IMG/VR virus record: IMGVR_UViG_3300008267_000113
Span: 1 to 52,346 of that record
Length of the DNA: 52,346 nt
Source: a virus
Reading direction: 5' to 3' (one strand)
Within the stretch, counting starts at the first letter, position 1; each line of letters opens with the position of its first letter. Below the pieces are notes generated by a model, which worked only from the letters and a program-made list of their open reading frames with translations, did not search any database and was not told the DNA's origin. A program made the position numbers and the translations under genes. Positions 5,757 through 14,276 of this stretch are shown in pieces.

Positions 5757-6749
5757 ATGGAAACACCTGCCTTATGGAAAAGTCACAAAGAAGGATTTCA
5801 GCAGTCCTTAGAATACATGCAGGGGAGAATGGAAGGTCGTATAAAGAGTATAAAAACTCCTTGGGATAAATTTAATGATGCAACTACAGACGGAATAGAA
5901 TGGCATTCACTTACTGTAATAGGTGGTAGACCCGGTGCTGGAAAGACTTTGGTTAAAGATCAAATAATCAGAGAAGCTTCCACATTAAATCCTGGAGAAA
6001 CATTTAGAGTATTAGAATTCCAATTCGAGATGCTAGCAAGAACTACTGCTATCAGGGAATATTCAAGTATTTTAGGGAGGACCTATAAATATCTATGTAG
6101 TGCTGATGGTGTTTTGAGCAAAGAAGATTTGAGAAAATGTCTTGCTCATGCTAAAAAAAGAAAAGATGAGCCTATTGATGTGGTTGAAACACCTATCACG
6201 GTTAATGAGCTAAAAGAACAGATTCAAATGTACATGAATACTCATGCTACAAGAGATGAAGATGGTAGAGTACAGTATACTAATACTATAGTCACTCTGG
6301 ATCACAGTCTGTTGCTCAAAAAATCATCTTTTGAAAAAGAAAAATTTGATACTTTGTATAATCTTGGTGAAGCTCTAACTGAACTAAAGAGAAAGTATCC
6401 TATAGCATTTATTGTTCTGAGTCAATTGAACCGTAATGTTGATTCTCCTGAAAGAAGTGAAGATGGAAAATACGGCAATTACATACTTGAGTCAGATATC
6501 TTTGGTGGTGATGCATTGCTACAGCATGCAGATACACTAATAGGACTTAATAGACCTGGCAAACAAAAAATAAGGCTCTATGGTCCAGACAAATATATCA
6601 TTGAAGATGATAAAACTCTTGTAATGCACTTTCTAAAATGCAGAAATGGTGACACAAGGATGAGCTTCTTTAAAGCTCAGTTTGAAAGAATGCAAATAAC
6701 AGAAATGCCTACTCCACCACAAGCTGTGAAAAGAGTTGGTACAATATAA
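5757..6749 (+). CDS. DnaB-like replicative helicase (RecA-fold)
   Basis: A 330-residue ATPase with a Walker A motif GGRPGAGKT (residues 56-64). A hydrophobic strand TIVTLDHS stands at the Walker B position, and FIVLSQLNRN matches the DnaB motif that precedes the DNA-binding loop. The C-terminal DTLIGLNRP and FLKCRNGDT also fit DnaB. It is shorter than bacterial DnaB (about 450 residues) because the N-terminal primase-interacting domain is missing. It would unwind DNA ahead of the phage polymerase, working with the TOPRIM primase at 8831. A 63-base gap with a possible promoter and a hairpin precedes it. Confidence 0.85.
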   Translation: METPALWKSHKEGFQQSLEYMQGRMEGRIKSIKTPWDKFNDATTDGIEWHSLTVIGGRPGAGKTLVKDQIIREASTLNPGETFRVLEFQFEMLARTTAIREYSSILGRTYKYLCSADGVLSKEDLRKCLAHAKKRKDEPIDVVETPITVNELKEQIQMYMNTHATRDEDGRVQYTNTIVTLDHSLLLKKSSFEKEKFDTLYNLGEALTELKRKYPIAFIVLSQLNRNVDSPERSEDGKYGNYILESDIFGGDALLQHADTLIGLNRPGKQKIRLYGPDKYIIEDDKTLVMHFLKCRNGDTRMSFFKAQFERMQITEMPTPPQAVKRVGTI

Positions 6750-6760
6750 ATAAATAAGTA

Positions 6761-7288
6761 ATGAGTATAAGTACAAAAACAAGTGAGCCTTTGTCAACAA
6801 AGGAAAAAATTTCTCTCCTTAGGGAGAAACATCAGCCCTCATTTGACAGACTAGGTGTACCTAATGCTTTGTTCTTCCCAAAAATGGCATATAGACCATC
6901 TGGAAAAGATGAGTTATATGTAAGCTTTTTTGAGAGTGAACTAAAAAGAGCAGAAGATATATACACCGAAGCTGTTAGTAGGGACTACATTTCAGAAAGT
7001 GATAACCGTGAACTATGGTTATGGAGGTACAATCCTCATTGGCAATCTGAGTATGAAATAACAGAAGCTAACGCTTTAGGACATGTTAGGTATTTAGTTC
7101 CTGTTAGTGAGCTAATTAAAATTCCTGATACTCCTGCTGTTGTAGACAGATTTACTAGCCTAGAGTCAAGTTTAGGGGATCTTCCTTTTTCTGAAATGAC
7201 TATCAAGGACTTTGCTGCTATTATGAGCTGGAAACCAGTAAGTGAGAAAGCATGGTTAAACGAACTAATTAATAGTATTAAAAAATGA
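6761..7288 (+). CDS. Hypothetical protein in replication operon (175 aa)
   Basis: A soluble 175-residue protein with an unusual aromatic core ELWLWRYNPHWQSEYE and a helical N-terminus (STKEKISLLREKH). No nucleotide-binding or zinc motif is visible. The stop overlaps the start of the AAA ATPase gene by four bases (ATGA), so the two are probably translated together and may interact. It lies between the helicase and the Sak4-like ATPase, suggesting a replication or recombination accessory role. I do not recognise a family. Confidence 0.6.
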   Translation: MSISTKTSEPLSTKEKISLLREKHQPSFDRLGVPNALFFPKMAYRPSGKDELYVSFFESELKRAEDIYTEAVSRDYISESDNRELWLWRYNPHWQSEYEITEANALGHVRYLVPVSELIKIPDTPAVVDRFTSLESSLGDLPFSEMTIKDFAAIMSWKPVSEKAWLNELINSIKK

Positions 7289-8034
7289 GTGAAACCATTA
7301 TTCTTCCAATGACTAGACAGTCAGCAGAAGTAAAAAGTCCAAAGAATCTTATTATCTTTTCTAAGCCTAAAGTAGGCAAGACAAGTTTAGTAGCTCAACT
7401 AGATGACAACCTTATTCTAGACCTAGAAGACGGTACTGATTATGTTGAAGCTATGAAGCTTAAAGCTAAATCAATAGCTGAAATCAATGCTATTGGTAAA
7501 GCTATTAAAGGAGCTAACATGCCTTACAAGTATGTTACAATTGATACAGGAACTGCACTTGAAGAAATGTGTATTCCTTATGCTGAACATTTGTATTCAC
7601 AGTCCCCTATGGGTAAAAACTGGTTTACAGAAGGGAAGCCTAAATATGGCACTATTTTAAATATGGCTAATGGTGCTGGATATCCCTGGTTAAGAGAAGC
7701 TTACGTTAACACTGTAGGTTATATTAGCACATGGGCTCCAAGAACAATCCAATTATGTCACGTTAAGGACACTTTGTTAGAAAAAAATGGTTCGGAGTTT
7801 AGCTCTCTTGACTTAGATTTGACAGGTAAACTTAAAAGAATTGCCAGTTCTAAATCAGATGCCATTGGTTATCTGTATAGAAAAGGAAACAAGAACATCT
7901 TAAGTTTCAAAACAACTGATGAGATATCTTGTGGTGCACGTCCTGAACACCTTAGAAATCAGGAAATTGTATTATCTGAAATCCTAGAAGATGGTACATT
8001 TAAAACACACTGGGATAGAATATTCATTGATTAA
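7285..8034 (+). CDS. Sak4/AAA_24-type recombination ATPase
   Basis: A 249-residue P-loop ATPase with Walker A SKPKVGKTS (residues 26-34) after the strand NLIIF, and a Walker B-like strand YVTIDTG (D87). The motif NLILDLEDGTDYVEA after the P-loop is typical of the AAA_24 phage nucleotide-binding family, which includes the RecA-like Sak4 single-strand annealing proteins. It would load on or anneal single-stranded DNA together with the SSB-like protein encoded next. The four-base overlap with the upstream gene and the SSB neighbour support a recombination role. A generic phage ATPase with another function is the alternative. Confidence 0.75.
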   Translation: MSETIILPMTRQSAEVKSPKNLIIFSKPKVGKTSLVAQLDDNLILDLEDGTDYVEAMKLKAKSIAEINAIGKAIKGANMPYKYVTIDTGTALEEMCIPYAEHLYSQSPMGKNWFTEGKPKYGTILNMANGAGYPWLREAYVNTVGYISTWAPRTIQLCHVKDTLLEKNGSEFSSLDLDLTGKLKRIASSKSDAIGYLYRKGNKNILSFKTTDEISCGARPEHLRNQEIVLSEILEDGTFKTHWDRIFID

Positions 8035-8055
8035 TAAGTTTTATAAAAAAGTAAC

Positions 8056-8778
8056 ATGATTAGTACAACTAAAATTCCTGGAGGCGGTTCAGCAACTCCA
8101 AAAGTATTACAACCTGGTAATATTCAATGCTCAATCAACAGTGTAACACTTGAAAAAGTTCCTTATAAAGAAGGTGCTTATCATATGGCGCTTCAAGTAG
8201 AAGGTCCTGATATGGGCCCTGAATTTGAAGGTTTTTATATTGATAAGGACCAACCGGATTTGGGAAGATATGCAGGTCAAATAGGCAAAGTTAGATTAAC
8301 TGAATGGCCTTTTGCTGATGGCACTACTAAGAGTGGTATTGTTATTTCTCGTGATATGGAAGTTTTGAAAGCTCTAAGAAACCTTTGTGTAGAAACAAAT
8401 TCTGCAGCTTGGCTTGAGTCTCAAGATAATCAGCATGATACTATTGAATCTCTAGTAGAGCAGTTCAATAGTGACAAACCTTTCAAAGGTAAAATGCTTA
8501 GCATGTGTGTGGCAGGCCGTGAATATTTGAACAAAGCTGGTTATATCAACTTTGATCTGTATTTGCCTAAAGCTGTAAAAGGTGCTTTTTCTTATAAAAG
8601 TGCTGATAATGATGGTAAAGTTATGATCTTCAATGAAGAAGAACATATTAAAAAAGCTAAAACTGATGGAGGCGCAACTGTTGCATCATTTGGTACAAGT
8701 GAGCCAACAGCGGGTATGATGGTTGATGTTCCAACAACAACTATTATTGCTTCTGACTTTAATTTAGATTTGGATTAA
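8056..8778 (+). CDS. Single-stranded DNA-binding protein-like
   Basis: A 240-residue protein with a beta-rich body (IQCSINSVTLEKVPYKEGAY, then GKVRLTEWPFADGTTKSGIV). A low-complexity linker leads to a short acidic tail ending SDFNLDLD. The acidic C-terminal tail is typical of single-stranded DNA-binding proteins, which use it to recruit partners. Its position after the recombination ATPase and before the primase fits, and crAss-like phages commonly carry an SSB in this cluster. The OB-fold is not obvious from motifs alone, so the call rests on tail, composition and context. A strong terminator follows the stop. Confidence 0.6.
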   Translation: MISTTKIPGGGSATPKVLQPGNIQCSINSVTLEKVPYKEGAYHMALQVEGPDMGPEFEGFYIDKDQPDLGRYAGQIGKVRLTEWPFADGTTKSGIVISRDMEVLKALRNLCVETNSAAWLESQDNQHDTIESLVEQFNSDKPFKGKMLSMCVAGREYLNKAGYINFDLYLPKAVKGAFSYKSADNDGKVMIFNEEEHIKKAKTDGGATVASFGTSEPTAGMMVDVPTTTIIASDFNLDLD

Positions 8779-8790
8779 GGGTTATCAATT

Positions 8791-8820
8791 AAAAAGGGGT
8801 CATCACGGCCCCTTTTTTTT
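8791..8820 (+). terminator. Intrinsic terminator after the SSB-like gene
   Basis: A stem of AAAAAGGGG (8791-8799) against CCCCTTTTT (8809 onward) with a nine-base loop is followed by further T residues. It ends the helicase-to-SSB unit; the primase ATG is only 11 bases beyond the T run. Confidence 0.85.
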
Positions 8821-8830
8821 ATTTTCTACC

Positions 8831-9811
8831 ATGATTAGTACTAAAATTATAGTAAGCAGTACATATGATGTACCAAGTAACTGGATATTTGAGCAGTATT
8901 GTTCATTACCAGAAACACTAGTAGGACAAGATGTAAAAATCAAGTCTATTTTTAATGCTAGAGATTCTGTTCCATCAATGGTTATTTTTTGTAGAGAAAA
9001 TGGAGATTATTACTTCAAGGACTTTTCAACAGATAAAGGTGGTACAGGCATTACTTTAGTCATGGAAATGTTTAATCTGAGTTTAGGAGATGCTGTAAAC
9101 AAAATAGTTAGTGATTACACTAATTACTTAAAGCGCACCGGTGAATCTGCAAAAACAAAAGTGATTGTTCCAAAAGTTAATTATAAGCTTGAAACTTATA
9201 ATACTAGGAAATGGAATAAGAATGATGCAGACTATTGGACAAGCTACGGTATAGACTCTGATATTCTTGGAAAGTATAACATAGAACCTTTATGTTCTTT
9301 TACTTTTAGCAAAGTAGAGAATGGTGTGTATAGCTTCTTTACAAGTGAAAAGCCTTATGTATATGGTTTCTTCCGTGAGGATGGTACTCTGTACAAGATT
9401 TATCAGCCTTATAACAAAGATAAAAAGTTTATGAAGCTTAAAGATTATGTCCAGGGAATGGAACAGCTTGAGTTTAAAAAACCTTTGTTAGTTATAGTAT
9501 CTTCTTTAAAGGATGGCATGTCTCTAGTAAAATTAGGATATCCTATAGAATTTATAGCTCCTGATTCTGAAGGTAGCATGCTTAGAGAAGAAATAGTAAG
9601 GAACCTAAAAGCTAATTACAAAAAGATTGTATGTATTTTTGACAATGATGTAGCCGGTATGACTGCAATGGAAAGATATAAAGAAGCTTTTAAACTTCCT
9701 TATGTTGTACTACCATTAGAAAAAGATATATCTGATTCTATTAAAAAGCACGGCCAACTAAAAGTCAAACAAACATTAACACCACTTATCAATCAAGCAT
9801 TAAAAACATGA
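8831..9811 (+). CDS. DnaG-type primase with TOPRIM domain, zinc finger lost
   Basis: A 326-residue primase-like protein. The N-terminal ~100 residues resemble the CHC2 region of DnaG (IKSIFNARDSVPSM, then YYFKDFSTDKGG) but lack the zinc-binding Cys/His set. The TOPRIM domain has the metal-binding FDNDVAGM (D271, D273), while the first TOPRIM motif reads SSLKDG where a Glu is usual. It would make RNA primers for lagging-strand synthesis with the DnaB-like helicase. It begins directly after a terminator and overlaps the resolvase gene by four bases. The missing cysteines and Glu mark a divergent phage form, though loss of activity cannot be excluded. Confidence 0.8.
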   Translation: MISTKIIVSSTYDVPSNWIFEQYCSLPETLVGQDVKIKSIFNARDSVPSMVIFCRENGDYYFKDFSTDKGGTGITLVMEMFNLSLGDAVNKIVSDYTNYLKRTGESAKTKVIVPKVNYKLETYNTRKWNKNDADYWTSYGIDSDILGKYNIEPLCSFTFSKVENGVYSFFTSEKPYVYGFFREDGTLYKIYQPYNKDKKFMKLKDYVQGMEQLEFKKPLLVIVSSLKDGMSLVKLGYPIEFIAPDSEGSMLREEIVRNLKANYKKIVCIFDNDVAGMTAMERYKEAFKLPYVVLPLEKDISDSIKKHGQLKVKQTLTPLINQALKT

Positions 9812-10326
9812 AAACATACATAGGCATTGATATTGGAAAAAAAGGAGGCATAGCTGTTATCTCTTCAGATGAGGTGACAACATATCCTATTCCATTGATA
9901 AAAGATGAAATTTCTTATTCTGATTTGTTTGATCTTATTGAATATATTCAATCAACAGATCTTGCTAAAGCTAATGGAGAGATTCATATGGTTTTTGAAA
10001 AACTAGGTGTCATATTTGGCACCAGTAAAGCTACAGCCTTTAGTATGGGTTATCAGTCAGGTGCTATAGAAATGATAGCTATTGCATTAAAGATTCCTTA
10101 TACTAAGGTACCGGCAAAGCAATGGCAAAAAGAGATGTTTCAAGGAGTAGAGGTAATTAAAAAACCTGGTAGAACTAATAATGATACCAAGGCTATGGCA
10201 TTAATTGCTGTTAATAGAATATTCCCAGGACAGAAACTTACATTTGGCACCAGAGCTACAAAACCTCATGATGGCTTAATTGATGCTTTATTAATGGCCC
10301 AATATGCTAAAAGAAAAAACTACTAG
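9808..10326 (+). CDS. RuvC-like Holliday junction resolvase
   Basis: A 172-residue RNase H-fold nuclease with the expected acidic residues: D8 in YIGIDIGKKGG, E64 in VFEKLG, and the C-terminal pair D155/D159 in HDGLIDALLM. Length and motif spacing match RuvC-type resolvases. It would cut four-way junctions formed during recombination or before packaging. It overlaps the primase gene by four bases (ATGA), which indicates coupled translation, and is followed two bases later by the metallopeptidase-VWA gene. Confidence 0.85.
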   Translation: MKTYIGIDIGKKGGIAVISSDEVTTYPIPLIKDEISYSDLFDLIEYIQSTDLAKANGEIHMVFEKLGVIFGTSKATAFSMGYQSGAIEMIAIALKIPYTKVPAKQWQKEMFQGVEVIKKPGRTNNDTKAMALIAVNRIFPGQKLTFGTRATKPHDGLIDALLMAQYAKRKNY

Positions 10327-10328
10327 TA

Positions 10329-11516
10329 ATGGATAAGAATAAAAGTATATCCAAAATTTGTAAAGATTTATTATTGAGAGAGCCCTATTACGGGCTTTTT
10401 CTTATTATGACTGATAAAGTCTGGACAGAAAAAGTTCCTACAGCCGGTGTGGCAAGAAGTGGAATTTCTTATAAGCTCTATATAAATGAAAACTTTTGGG
10501 AGAGTCTAAGTGAAAAACACAAACTAGGTTTAACAAAACACGAAATGTTACACCTGGCCTTCTTTCATCCAATGATGGGAGATCTCTTTTCAGATAAAGA
10601 TGTTTTTAACATTGCTGCAGATATTGAAATTAATCAATATATTAGTGAGGATGAACTACCAGAAGGTGGTGTTACTTTAAAGACATTTCCAGAACTAAAT
10701 CTTCCAATAAAAGCCGGTACAAGAGCTTATTATGACCTCTTGCTTCAGGCACAAAAAGATAATACCTCTCCTTTGCTAAATAAACTCCTTGAGTCTATGA
10801 AAAGCGATAAAGTAGAGATATATGTAGATGACACATTGGTTCCAAACCATGATACTTGGGAAGAATACAATGACCTTAGTGACTCAGAAAAGAAGTTGAT
10901 TAAAAATCAAGTTAAGTATAACATTGAGAAACTAGCAGAAGAAATTAAGAAAGGTAGAGGTACTGTTCCATCAGAGATTGAACAGATACTAAAATCTTTT
11001 GAGAATCTAGAACCGCCAAAGTTTGATTGGAGAGGATATCTTAGAAGATTTGTTGGAAATTCAAATAAGGTTTATACTAAGAAACTTAGAAGAAAGTTTA
11101 ACAAGAGATTTGAAGATAATCCCGGATTAAAAATCAAAAAGCGCCAGCATATTTTGCTAGCTATAGATACATCCGGTTCTGTAAGTAATGATGAGCTTCA
11201 GGAATTCTTTTCTGAAATTAATCATATACACAGAACAGGTGTTGATATTACCCTTGTACAATGTGATGCCGCTATTTCTAATATAGGCTCATATAAACCA
11301 GGTGTAGATATCAAAATCTATGGTAGAGGCGGTACTAGCTTTGAACCTGTTATAGAGTATTATAATGCAAATCAAAGAATATATACTAGTCTTATATATT
11401 TTACAGATGGTGAGGCTCCTGCACCAGAAAAACCAAAAGGAAGAATCCTTTGGGTACTAAGTGAAAGATCTAAATTAAATGAACAATTACCAGGACAAGT
11501 AATCAAACTAAATTAA
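10329..11516 (+). CDS. DUF2201-like metallopeptidase-VWA protein
   Basis: A 395-residue two-domain protein. The N-terminal domain has the zinc-binding HEMLH (H71-H75) followed by H80 and a conserved IAADIEINQYI helix. This is the pattern of the DUF2201 putative metallopeptidase domain. The C-terminal domain is a VWA fold with MIDAS residues D280-T-S-G-S284 and D360 in YFTDGE. In bacteria this protein type is encoded next to MoxR AAA+ ATPases, exactly as here, with one base between the genes. The pair probably remodels or matures a protein target. A short terminator-like hairpin lies 52 bases inside the gene. The target is unknown. Confidence 0.85.
   Translation: MDKNKSISKICKDLLLREPYYGLFLIMTDKVWTEKVPTAGVARSGISYKLYINENFWESLSEKHKLGLTKHEMLHLAFFHPMMGDLFSDKDVFNIAADIEINQYISEDELPEGGVTLKTFPELNLPIKAGTRAYYDLLLQAQKDNTSPLLNKLLESMKSDKVEIYVDDTLVPNHDTWEEYNDLSDSEKKLIKNQVKYNIEKLAEEIKKGRGTVPSEIEQILKSFENLEPPKFDWRGYLRRFVGNSNKVYTKKLRRKFNKRFEDNPGLKIKKRQHILLAIDTSGSVSNDELQEFFSEINHIHRTGVDITLVQCDAAISNIGSYKPGVDIKIYGRGGTSFEPVIEYYNANQRIYTSLIYFTDGEAPAPEKPKGRILWVLSERSKLNEQLPGQVIKLN
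10381..10400 (+). promoter_or_regulatory. Intragenic terminator-like hairpin (possible attenuator)
   Basis: AGCCC (10381-10385) pairs with GGGCT (10392-10396) around TATTAC and is followed by TTTT. A few A-T and G-T pairs can extend the stem outward. It begins 52 bases after the ATG of the metallopeptidase-VWA gene. The stem is short, so the evidence is weaker than for the hairpin in the first VWA gene. Confidence 0.3.
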
Positions 11517-11517
11517 G

Positions 11518-12717
11518 ATGTCAAAGAAAACACACGCACATGTAAATTTGAACACTGATGAGCTTAAGGATTTCATTAAGCACATGATTGAAAATAATAG
11601 GCATATTCAAGGGCAAGGTAAGAAACCAGTTGCTATAAATATTGAGGGAGAAGCAGGTCTTGGCAAGACTAGCACTATTCTCCAAATTGCAGAAGAGCTC
11701 AATCTACAATGTATAAAGCTCAATTTGAGCCACATTGAGGAGCTAGGTGACCTTGTAGGTTATCCTATGAAAGAGCATGAGATGATTAAGACAAAAGATT
11801 CAGAAACACTAGTTAAATGGGTTACCGAGTCTACTATGCCAATGTATATTTCTAGTGGGTACAAACCTACAGGTGAGAAAAGAATGACACATGCTGCGCC
11901 AGAATGGATTCAAGGCAAAGAAGAGGGTGGTATTCTAATTTTGGATGACTGGACTAGAGCTGATCTACGCTTTGTTCAAGCAGTAATGGAGGTAATAGAT
12001 AGACAAGAGTACATCTCTTGGAAACTACCTAAAGACTGGCACATAGTACTAACCTCTAATCCTGATAACGGTGAGTATCTAGTAAACAGTATTGACAAAG
12101 CTCAAAGAACCAGATTTATTACCACTCATCTTGAGTTTGATATTAAGTGTTGGGCAAGATGGGCAGAAGAAAATAAGGTTGACAGCAGATGTATTAACTT
12201 CTTACTAATGAATCCTGAACTAGTAAGTGGAGATATTAATCCTAGGAGTATAACTACTTTCTTTAATTCTATAAGCTCCATTAAATCATTTGAGGATAAT
12301 TTGAGAATTATTCAGATGATTGGTGAAGGTAGTGTAGGTGAAGAGTTTACTTCAATGTTTACTACATTCATTGCCAATAAGTTAGATATTTTGATATCTC
12401 CTCATGATATACTTTTGGATGCTAATTGGGATAGTGTTGAGACAAAGTTACATAGTAGTATGAATGACTCATCCGGTTATAGAGCTGATATTGCTAGCTT
12501 AATGGCAACCCGTTTTAGTAACTATGCAGTTGTTCATTCTAATGGTAATAGCATCAATGATAAAATTCTAGATAGAATTAAAAATATCATGAAGTCTGAG
12601 AAGCTATTCACCCTTGATTTACACTATGTAATTATCAAAACAATCATTTCAGGTAACAGGACTAAGTTCCAAAAACTACTTCTTGATCCAGAAATTGTAA
12701 AATTAACAGTTCAATAA
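11518..12717 (+). CDS. MoxR-type AAA+ ATPase
   Basis: A 399-residue ATPase with Walker A GEAGLGKTS (residues 44-52) and Walker B ILILDDW (D143, D144). Sensor 1 is N181 in LTSNPDNGEY, and KAQRTRF supplies candidate arginine fingers. This order matches the MoxR family of AAA+ proteins, which use ATP to remodel protein complexes with VWA partners. One base separates it from the metallopeptidase-VWA gene, and a second VWA protein with intact MIDAS is encoded at 133-1485, so the phage carries a full ATPase plus two adaptors. Its job in infection is unknown. A host-protein or virion assembly target is possible. Confidence 0.85.
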   Translation: MSKKTHAHVNLNTDELKDFIKHMIENNRHIQGQGKKPVAINIEGEAGLGKTSTILQIAEELNLQCIKLNLSHIEELGDLVGYPMKEHEMIKTKDSETLVKWVTESTMPMYISSGYKPTGEKRMTHAAPEWIQGKEEGGILILDDWTRADLRFVQAVMEVIDRQEYISWKLPKDWHIVLTSNPDNGEYLVNSIDKAQRTRFITTHLEFDIKCWARWAEENKVDSRCINFLLMNPELVSGDINPRSITTFFNSISSIKSFEDNLRIIQMIGEGSVGEEFTSMFTTFIANKLDILISPHDILLDANWDSVETKLHSSMNDSSGYRADIASLMATRFSNYAVVHSNGNSINDKILDRIKNIMKSEKLFTLDLHYVIIKTIISGNRTKFQKLLLDPEIVKLTVQ

Positions 12718-12728
12718 TTAAAACCCAC

Positions 12729-12995
12729 ATGACAATGATTCAAATTGAAGAAGGAGTTAAAATTCCTGCAAGCTGCTTTAAAAGAAGAGGAAGATCCAGA
12801 AAGTATCCTTTTGACAAACTCAAAGTTACTAACAGCTTTTTTGTAGATTTATCTTCTGGTACTTCTAAAAGTCCTCATGCTCTTCTCAATAGCATTAGAA
12901 CATCTGCAAGCAGATACTCTAAGATGAGTAAGACTAAAGCAGAATATGCTTTTAAAGCTTATGGTACCGGGGTTCGTGTTTGGAGAATAAAATAA
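12729..12995 (+). CDS. Small basic conserved phage protein (88 aa)
   Basis: An 88-residue basic protein with the pattern KRRGRSRKYPFDKL, then SFFVDL, a Ser/Arg-rich helix, and the ending GVRVWRIK. This build (RGRxRKYP ... SFFV ... GVRVWRI) recurs in small phage proteins near replication genes that I recall, but no function is established. The RGRSRKYP segment resembles a minor-groove-binding AT-hook, so DNA binding is a reasonable guess. It is the last gene before a strong terminator and may be part of the MoxR unit, 11 bases downstream. Confidence 0.65.
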   Translation: MTMIQIEEGVKIPASCFKRRGRSRKYPFDKLKVTNSFFVDLSSGTSKSPHALLNSIRTSASRYSKMSKTKAEYAFKAYGTGVRVWRIK

Positions 12996-13015
12996 GTGCT
13001 TGCACTGATCATAAT

Positions 13016-13044
13016 AAAGTGAGCTCATTCAGGGCTCACTTTTT
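13016..13044 (+). terminator. Strong intrinsic terminator
   Basis: AAAGTGAGC (13016-13024) and GCTCACTTT (13034-13042) form a perfect nine-base-pair stem with a nine-base loop, followed by T residues. It ends the primase-to-MoxR unit. Confidence 0.9.
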
Positions 13045-13064
13045 AATTTACTAATAATAAAATT

Positions 13065-14276
13065 ATGGAATCACAAATAAAAATCCTTGATACACCTGGT
13101 GTTAAGTTTTTAAAGTATGTATATATTAAAGACTTTTTTTATAATGATATGTCATCAACAGTTGAAGGTCATTGGCTTGCAATTAATGATACACTACCGT
13201 ATTCTGGTGGCACTGCTTACCTATCAAATTCTATTTTAAAAGAAGTCGGTATGATAGAAAACAAAGACTATGACTTAAAAGATATTAAAAAACTTTATAT
13301 CCATCGTAGTGCTTTAATTCCTAGATACAAACTAAAAGAAGCAAAAGAGAAGTATGACTTTTCTATAGTAAGAAATGTAAATGATTCAGATCATGTTGTT
13401 GTTAATAAACACAATTTTAGCAAATTATTTACAACTTCTTATAGCAATACTCTTTACTTAAGAAAGGATTTGATAAGACTTGTAGATGCTGTTACTAATT
13501 CACTAAATAGAGATAAAATACTAGCACTTATTAAGAGTTCTAGTTATGAGTTCAAACATAAAAAAATAGATTTAGAACTATTGCAGGCAATGAAAAAAGA
13601 TCTTGAATCATATACAACTGATTATGCTCTTCTTAATTGGACACCTTCAAGATTTATAAAAGAGCTTATTGAGAATATATCGGCTTTTGATAAAACCCAA
13701 TTAGAAATAAATTTACAATTTCCAGGAAGAACAGTTGGTATTATTGACCAAGATACTTATCACTTTATACAGACAATAAAAGATAAAGTCTTAGTTGAAG
13801 ATTCTGTAATTCAAGCTAACCTAGGGGCCACTATTTTATCCAATGATGACTATTTGTTTATAGACAAATTGCTTGATAATGAAGATGAAACAAATATTGA
13901 ATTAGGTTTGACAATGATGGCCAATTCTAATTTTAATGAGAATGCTCATTACCTAATGTTGTTGCTTGAAAAGCATTTTCAAAGACACCGTTATCAAAAG
14001 TATACAAAGTCTGTAGCTTTTCAAAGTATGCTGTCTTTTCTTAAAGTCACAGGCTATTCTATAACTTTTGATCAGATTATAAGAACAAGTGTAGAGATTG
14101 GCAAATTTGAAGGTGACTTTAAAAACATGATGATTGAAATTCTTTCAAAGCAGCTTAAGGTCGGTATGATATCTAAGTATATCAAAGCTGTACACATTGA
14201 GCTTGATGAAGAAAAGCTTTCTGAAATAAACAATAACGTTGCAAGTGAACAAATCCCAGACACTTATGAATTTTGA
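13065..14276 (+). CDS. Large hypothetical protein (403 aa)
   Basis: A 403-residue soluble protein with an N-terminal beta-rich part (GVKFLKYVYIKDFFYND) and a helical C-terminal half (FKNMMIEILSKQLKVGMISK), mostly Lys/Ile/Asp/Asn. No ATPase, nuclease or zinc motif is visible. It opens a new transcription unit after a strong terminator and overlaps the exonuclease gene by 11 bases, so it probably works in the same pathway, perhaps as a recombination partner. The repeated helical modules of the C-terminal half could be a protein-interaction scaffold. I recognise no family. Confidence 0.65.
   Translation: MESQIKILDTPGVKFLKYVYIKDFFYNDMSSTVEGHWLAINDTLPYSGGTAYLSNSILKEVGMIENKDYDLKDIKKLYIHRSALIPRYKLKEAKEKYDFSIVRNVNDSDHVVVNKHNFSKLFTTSYSNTLYLRKDLIRLVDAVTNSLNRDKILALIKSSSYEFKHKKIDLELLQAMKKDLESYTTDYALLNWTPSRFIKELIENISAFDKTQLEINLQFPGRTVGIIDQDTYHFIQTIKDKVLVEDSVIQANLGATILSNDDYLFIDKLLDNEDETNIELGLTMMANSNFNENAHYLMLLLEKHFQRHRYQKYTKSVAFQSMLSFLKVTGYSITFDQIIRTSVEIGKFEGDFKNMMIEILSKQLKVGMISKYIKAVHIELDEEKLSEINNNVASEQIPDTYEF

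Noticed and set aside
6811-6832. Hairpin TCTCC/GGAGA early in the 175-residue gene as another attenuator
   Set aside because: Only five base pairs and no T run follow it.
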